This document shows, one piece after another, positions 60,178 to 64,000 of a DNA stretch of 64,000 bases (the first letter of the stretch is position 1; every line of letters begins with the position of its first letter). Location of the stretch: positions 496,001 to 560,000 of the forward strand of contig NZ_JAMKCQ010000001.1 in the NCBI RefSeq assembly GCF_024169515.1, read 5' to 3'. The notes beneath the pieces are model-generated. The model saw nothing but the letters and a program-made list of their open reading frames with translations, ran no database searches and had not been told where the DNA came from. This DNA is from Erwinia aphidicola. Its GTDB lineage: Bacteria > Pseudomonadota > Gammaproteobacteria > Enterobacterales > Enterobacteriaceae. Made by a program: the position numbers and the translations under genes.

Positions 60178-60633
60178 TTAACTAATCAGGTTTTCCGTGA
60201 CGTCCGATTCCAGATACGGCACGCCGTTGATGTTGACGAACTTTGGATCGGTCACGAAGTATTTAATTTTGTGGGTAGTGATAGCGCCGCCCTTCGGATC
60301 GAGATCCAGAACGTTGCTCAGCACCAGCTTGCAGCCGAACGCCTCCACCTTGTTTTCTTCAGAACCTGCCTTTGCATAGAACAGAAAATCAACCGGGGAA
60401 ATACCGCGCCACGAACCCGCACGGCGGGCGATGGCAGTCAGCTGCTGTAGCGTTTTGCTGCTCACCTCCACTTCCCCCTCAGCCCCCACGTCCCCGGCCA
60501 CATAGCCGTCCGGCACGCCCTGCGTCTGCACGGCGGCGGTGTTGTCAGTGATGTCCAGGCTCACTTTCTCAAAGTGAACCAGCTCACCGTCCATATGCAC
60601 ATCAAAAGACTGACCCGATAAACGCTGTGTCAT
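60178..60633 (-). CDS. Tail tube protein (DUF2597 type)
   Basis: A 151-residue beta-rich protein beginning MTQRLSGQSFDVHMDGELVH. It follows the sheath gene directly (4-base overlap), the usual sheath-tube order. The size and 'KYFVTDPKFVNINGVPYLE' fit HP1-like tube proteins. The assignment is mainly positional. Confidence 0.75.
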   Translation of the reverse strand: MTQRLSGQSFDVHMDGELVHFEKVSLDITDNTAAVQTQGVPDGYVAGDVGAEGEVEVSSKTLQQLTAIARRAGSWRGISPVDFLFYAKAGSEENKVEAFGCKLVLSNVLDLDPKGGAITTHKIKYFVTDPKFVNINGVPYLESDVTENLIS

Positions 60634-61763
60634 GCCTGCGCCCCCGTAGTATCAAGACTGGTATCCAGCATCAGGCTCACGGTGATTTGCTTCGGACATT
60701 CAACCGGGCGGATCACCAGATAGATGCTGACCTTTGTCGGTGACGTCCACACAATGCTCACGTCACCGTCACGCGGCGATTTCACCTCACCGGGGAACCG
60801 CACGCCGTTAATCAGGCTGGCCGTCGACATTTCGCGCAGCGGTTTCGCCATGTAAAGCTGTGCGGCGGCCATGCTCGACGGCGTGGAGTTAAGCGAACGG
60901 TCAGCAATGCGGGCAATCGCCAGCAGCCTGACGCGCCGCGCCACTTTGTCAGCGATGCGCAGGTACTCAATCGCCTGATAGTCACCCCCTTCCGCGTCCA
61001 GGGTGCGACCGTCCGCCCAGTAAAGCCCGTCGTAGTCGGGATACCACATCGGCACGCTGAAGCGCTTCGCCTCCAGCGCCTGAAGCGTGGCCAGATCCAG
61101 CGCCACCCCGGTGCCGTCAGGCGGGTAATCATCCTGCCCCAAATCGGCCACCGCGCCCGTTTTCACGCGGGCGGGGCTGTCGGCGATGGTCACGGCCCGG
61201 TTACACAGGCGGCCAGCCAGTACGCCCGGCTCATGCCCCCACAGACGCGGCACCAGCTGGACGCATGGCGCGGCAATACCACTCTGTAAGGCGCTCAGGC
61301 GCTCCAGATAATCCGCCCAGCTTTCCTCCGCCTGCGGTCCCTGCACCGACAGGATGAACCATGCCCAGCGGCTAAACTTCGCCAGCAGCGTGGCGCGCAG
61401 TGCCACGGCGTCATTAATCGGGGCTTTGTCGCTGATGTCATCTGCCAGTACCACGCCCTCAACAGAAGCCACCTTTTGCGCCGCCAGCACAGCGTTCACC
61501 CAGGCGCCATCTTCCGCATCGTCAGCCAGCACATGCACGTAGGCCGCCCAGTTCTGTCCGGCGTTGCTCATCGCGGCCTGCACGTTGCGTTTTAATACCG
61601 TATCGGCTGCACCCAGCAGCGCATCAAAATCACTCTGGGTATTTACCGCCAGCGTTTTACCCACGTTTGCAGCGCCGCGACCGACAAAAAGAACGCAGCG
61701 CTCAATTTCGTTCGTCTCGCCCTGCAACTGGTTAAGCTGGTTTACCGTGACGTTTGGCCACAT
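60630..61763 (-). CDS. Tail sheath protein (DUF2586 type)
   Basis: A 377-residue protein that would form the contractile sheath. N-terminal 'VNQLNQLQGETNEIERCVLFVGRG' and central 'RLWGHEPGVLAGRLCNRAVTIADSPARVKTG' are like sheath-type proteins of HP1-like phages. The C-terminal domain is conserved for handshake contacts. It is not similar to P2 FI over its whole length. Confidence 0.78.
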   Translation of the reverse strand: MWPNVTVNQLNQLQGETNEIERCVLFVGRGAANVGKTLAVNTQSDFDALLGAADTVLKRNVQAAMSNAGQNWAAYVHVLADDAEDGAWVNAVLAAQKVASVEGVVLADDISDKAPINDAVALRATLLAKFSRWAWFILSVQGPQAEESWADYLERLSALQSGIAAPCVQLVPRLWGHEPGVLAGRLCNRAVTIADSPARVKTGAVADLGQDDYPPDGTGVALDLATLQALEAKRFSVPMWYPDYDGLYWADGRTLDAEGGDYQAIEYLRIADKVARRVRLLAIARIADRSLNSTPSSMAAAQLYMAKPLREMSTASLINGVRFPGEVKSPRDGDVSIVWTSPTKVSIYLVIRPVECPKQITVSLMLDTSLDTTGAQA

Positions 61764-62461
61764 TAAACACCTCCCCTGATATCCTGTGCGCGGACGTCAG
61801 CACCGTAGCCAATGGCCTGAAGCTGACGCGCCAGCGCCTTGTTAAAATCATCGCTGCTCATCCCCACGAACTGACGAGCCGGCAGGTCAATAGTCCACGC
61901 TGATTTACTCGCCTTGCCGCTGAGTTTTCGGATCAGCAGCCCGGCCTGTGCGTACTTCATTGTTTCCGTAATTTCTTTCAGTGGCGGCTTGCGCCATCGC
62001 ACGCCACGCCTGACCTTGTAGCCCAGTTTTCGCAGCTTTTTGGCCTGCGCCGGGCTGGCCATCCGCCCCGCATCGTTACGGGATACCGTCTTGCCCGCCC
62101 GAACCGTGGTTTTCATGCCCTCCTGGTGCGCGTAGCCCACCACCCCGGCATTCACACCGCCGTAGTTTCCGCCCCGCAGGTAGAGCCGCACGGCGTCAAT
62201 CTCAGGCATTTCCCGGATGTGCAGCAGGCCCGGCAGGTTGCGCAGCATCTTCCCCCTGCGCCGGGTCTTGCGGCCCTGCCACGCCGTGCCGTCAGGTGCC
62301 TGCTGGTTGCGCACGTTGCGCTTTGCGGCGGGGATAACGCCGTACTTCGCCATTCGCCAGATAAAGCGCTGGCGCTTCTTCTGCGGCAGATCCAGCGCGG
62401 CAATCTCGCGGCGCATATCCTTCAGCTGCGCGGCGTTTATCTCCGCACCGAACAGGCTCAT
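61763..62461 (-). CDS. Virion morphogenesis / tail completion protein (gpS-like)
   Basis: A 232-residue basic protein with 'PDGTAWQGRKTRRRGKMLRNLPGLLHIREM' and a C-terminal 'DLPARQFVGMSSDDFNKALARQLQAIGYG'. This is the phage virion morphogenesis (P2 gpS) type, which finishes the tail for head joining. It overlaps its neighbours by 1-4 bases. Confidence 0.83.
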   Translation of the reverse strand: MSLFGAEINAAQLKDMRREIAALDLPQKKRQRFIWRMAKYGVIPAAKRNVRNQQAPDGTAWQGRKTRRRGKMLRNLPGLLHIREMPEIDAVRLYLRGGNYGGVNAGVVGYAHQEGMKTTVRAGKTVSRNDAGRMASPAQAKKLRKLGYKVRRGVRWRKPPLKEITETMKYAQAGLLIRKLSGKASKSAWTIDLPARQFVGMSSDDFNKALARQLQAIGYGADVRAQDIRGGV

Positions 62462-62955
62462 TCATCCCCCGTACTGGCTGTGCTGCCGTCAGCGCCAAAT
62501 ACCTGCGCAGTGAGTGCCGTCCAGATAACCGGATCGGCTAGCCGCCAGCGCTTACCATCCAGCGGGATGGGACCTTTTTCGTCTTCCACTATCACCAGCT
62601 CTTCCGCCATCGGGACGGTCACCACCACCATGGATGTGTTGTCGTCAATCACCCCGATATCCCAGTCAGGATCGGCGTTTGTGATTCCCACCTGCCCGAG
62701 CAAATCCTGTGCATTTCCGGCCAGCCACGCGTCGAGCAGCGACATCAGCAGGCGCGGATCGCATTCCCGATGCGGGAAACGTTCCCATGACAACACCGCG
62801 TCATAGCGAATAATCGACTGCCGGTACTGCCCCAGCCCGTAATCTTTCGCGGCGGGGATGGTCTTCATCGCGTCGATTTCGCTGCTGAAAGAGAGCATGG
62901 CCCGCTTCGGCATGTTGCTGGTGATGAACGCCGTCAGTGAATCAATCTGGCTCAT
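62458..62955 (-). CDS. Tail completion protein (gpR-like)
   Basis: A 165-residue protein starting MSQIDSLTAFITSNMPKRAM. It lies between head completion gpL and gpS-like genes, as P2 gpR does. It has the pattern of tail completion proteins, without a distinctive motif. Confidence 0.72.
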   Translation of the reverse strand: MSQIDSLTAFITSNMPKRAMLSFSSEIDAMKTIPAAKDYGLGQYRQSIIRYDAVLSWERFPHRECDPRLLMSLLDAWLAGNAQDLLGQVGITNADPDWDIGVIDDNTSMVVVTVPMAEELVIVEDEKGPIPLDGKRWRLADPVIWTALTAQVFGADGSTASTGDE

Positions 62956-63404
62956 ATCTTTTTCACCGTGGCCCGCTTCAGCCCCTTAATCAGACGGATC
63001 GCGATGGACGATTCCGCCAGCAGTCCGTTGCGCGTTTCATCGCTCTCCTGTCCCGGATGCGACTCGCGGCGGCCAACGGACGCAAACTCGCCCATAAGGT
63101 CCGCTTTTGCCCTGGCATACACCGCCTTTTTGTACTGGGCGCACAGCTGATTTTGTCCTGCCATCTGCACGCCTGGCACCGCCTGCGCAGTGGCAAACCC
63201 ATTGCCCTGGTGTTTCTCCTGCACGCTGGCCAGATCGCCGTTGACCTCTCCGGTGGCGGCAAGCAGCGCCTCTGCCACGGTCTGCGCGTCCATGTCTGCC
63301 GGGATAGCGCGCGCCCGCTGGAAGTCAGCCAGGTTCATGTCCGGCCAGAAACCGTTATTCGTCAGCGGTTCGTCCTGGTACTCAATTGGTTTGCCGCTAA
63401 ACAT
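62952..63404 (-). CDS. Head completion protein (gpL-like)
   Basis: A 150-residue head completion/stabilisation protein. 'NNGFWPDMNLADFQRARAIPADMDAQTVAEALLAATGEVN' matches the P2 gpL family. It lies 92 bases after the terminase gene; that gap holds no gene. Confidence 0.88.
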   Translation of the reverse strand: MFSGKPIEYQDEPLTNNGFWPDMNLADFQRARAIPADMDAQTVAEALLAATGEVNGDLASVQEKHQGNGFATAQAVPGVQMAGQNQLCAQYKKAVYARAKADLMGEFASVGRRESHPGQESDETRNGLLAESSIAIRLIKGLKRATVKKI

Positions 63405-63496
63405 TCAATTCTCCCGAAAAAAGCGGGCTGACCGGGGTCCACGGCACATTGCGTTAGCTCTGCCCTCACCCGCGCCCGCTCGGCTTGCGGTAGTCG

Positions 63497-64000
63497 TTAT
63501 GGCTGATTGCTCAGCGAACGGATGCGGGCAGCGATGGTTTTACGCATGGTCCCCACACCCACTTTTTTGTGACGGGATTCAGCGGCGGCCAGAAGCGCGT
63601 CCGCTTTTTCCAGTAATTCCACATCGTCGTGCGCGGTGGCGCGGGCCTCCCCCTTGCCGTCACGCAGCAGCATCAGCCCGGCAAACTTGAACCATTTGGC
63701 CGTGATTTCCTCATGCAGCCGCCAGTGTTCCGTCACCTTTTCAAAGGTGCGCGAGAAATACGGCTCGATGCTTTCACCACGGGCCAGCGTCTCTTCTGAC
63801 CAGGCCAGCACGGTATCCGCCACGAACGCCGGGAACGTGCTTTTAATGTTTTCCGGCGTGGGCTGCTCCTGGCTGATGGCGACATCGGCCAGATCGAGCG
63901 CCTGCTCAAAGTCACCCACGTCAAACAGCCAGATAACGCACCAGGCAAACACTGGGTTGCGGTAGTTTTTCCCGGCGTCGATATACTCACGCACGGTAGG
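63497..64000 (-). CDS. Terminase small subunit (gpM-like), 5' end outside the window
   Basis: The frame is open to base 64000; 167 residues are visible. Conserved 'VFAWCVIWLFDVGDFEQALDLADVAI' and 'FPAFVADTVLAWSEETLARGESIEPYF' match P2 gpM, the endonuclease subunit that starts DNA packaging. The N-terminal part is missing. Confidence 0.9.
   Translation of the reverse strand, partial: PTVREYIDAGKNYRNPVFAWCVIWLFDVGDFEQALDLADVAISQEQPTPENIKSTFPAFVADTVLAWSEETLARGESIEPYFSRTFEKVTEHWRLHEEITAKWFKFAGLMLLRDGKGEARATAHDDVELLEKADALLAAAESRHKKVGVGTMRKTIAARIRSLSNQP

Larger units (their letters stand above)
46730..64000. mobile_element. Peduovirinae-type (HP1-like) prophage next to ssrA, right part only
   Basis: From just after the tmRNA to the end of the window the content is phage: a short cargo segment, then a minus-strand late operon (terminase small subunit, head completion, tail, lysis, baseplate, fibre, hub-spike). 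Most genes overlap by 4 bases. The DUF2586-type sheath, DUF2597-type tube and lysis genes placed inside the tail cluster are HP1-like rather than P2-like. The tail cluster is complete, without stops or frameshift damage. The portal, large terminase, capsid, replication, repressor and integrase genes must lie beyond 64000. The exact attachment core cannot be set without the other end. Confidence 0.93.

Overview
The window is chromosomal DNA from a member of the Enterobacterales, most likely the Erwinia/Pantoea group (Erwiniaceae). This rests on near-identity of GlnB, PurL, GlyA, LepA and SmpB to remembered E. coli proteins, and on gene order matching the E. coli csiE-to-ssrA segment with its own insertions. 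The genus cannot be fixed by eye.

Positions 1-46729 are host backbone. In order: csiE (cut by the window edge), hcaT, glyA and divergent hmp; an accessory pair for a Tat-exported flavoprotein and a three-heme cytochrome c; the glnB-glrR-qseG-glrK block with the small RNA gene glmY; purL, mltF, tadA, pgpC; a MurNAc module (murP, murQ) divergent from the RpiR-type regulator yfhH; an AT-rich glycosyltransferase-like islet; yfhL, acpS, pdxJ, recO, era, rnc, lepB, lepA; rseC-rseB-rseA-rpoE; nadB, trmN6, srmB, grcA, ung; a chemoreceptor gene; and grpE, nadK, recN, bamE, ratB, ratA, smpB and ssrA (tmRNA).

The backbone regulatory sites are readable. They are PurR boxes at glyA and purL, NsrR sites at hmp, a sigma54/sigma70 promoter with three GlrR sites and an IHF site at glmY, a sigmaE promoter and a coupled leader ORF at rpoE, a NadR operator at nadB, a class II FNR site at grcA, a FliA promoter before the chemoreceptor, a sigma32 promoter at grpE and three LexA boxes at recN.

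Positions 46730-64000 are one end of a Peduovirinae-type prophage abutting the 3' end of ssrA, with HP1-like tail genes. The late operon runs on the minus strand, from the small terminase (cut by the window end) through head completion, tail sheath and tube, holin, M15 endolysin, Rz/Rz1 spanins, a tail assembly chaperone with a -1 frameshift, tape measure, baseplate, tail fibre with its chaperone, and a fused hub-spike protein. No integrase or ogr gene is present in the window.

Between ssrA and the late operon lies a short cargo segment. It holds a 48-residue membrane protein, a 262-residue protein ending in a HEPN-like domain with an R-x4-H motif, and a convergent 94-residue gene behind a LexA box. 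This segment, the frameshifted chaperone and the yfhH-murQP arrangement are the most interesting parts of the window.
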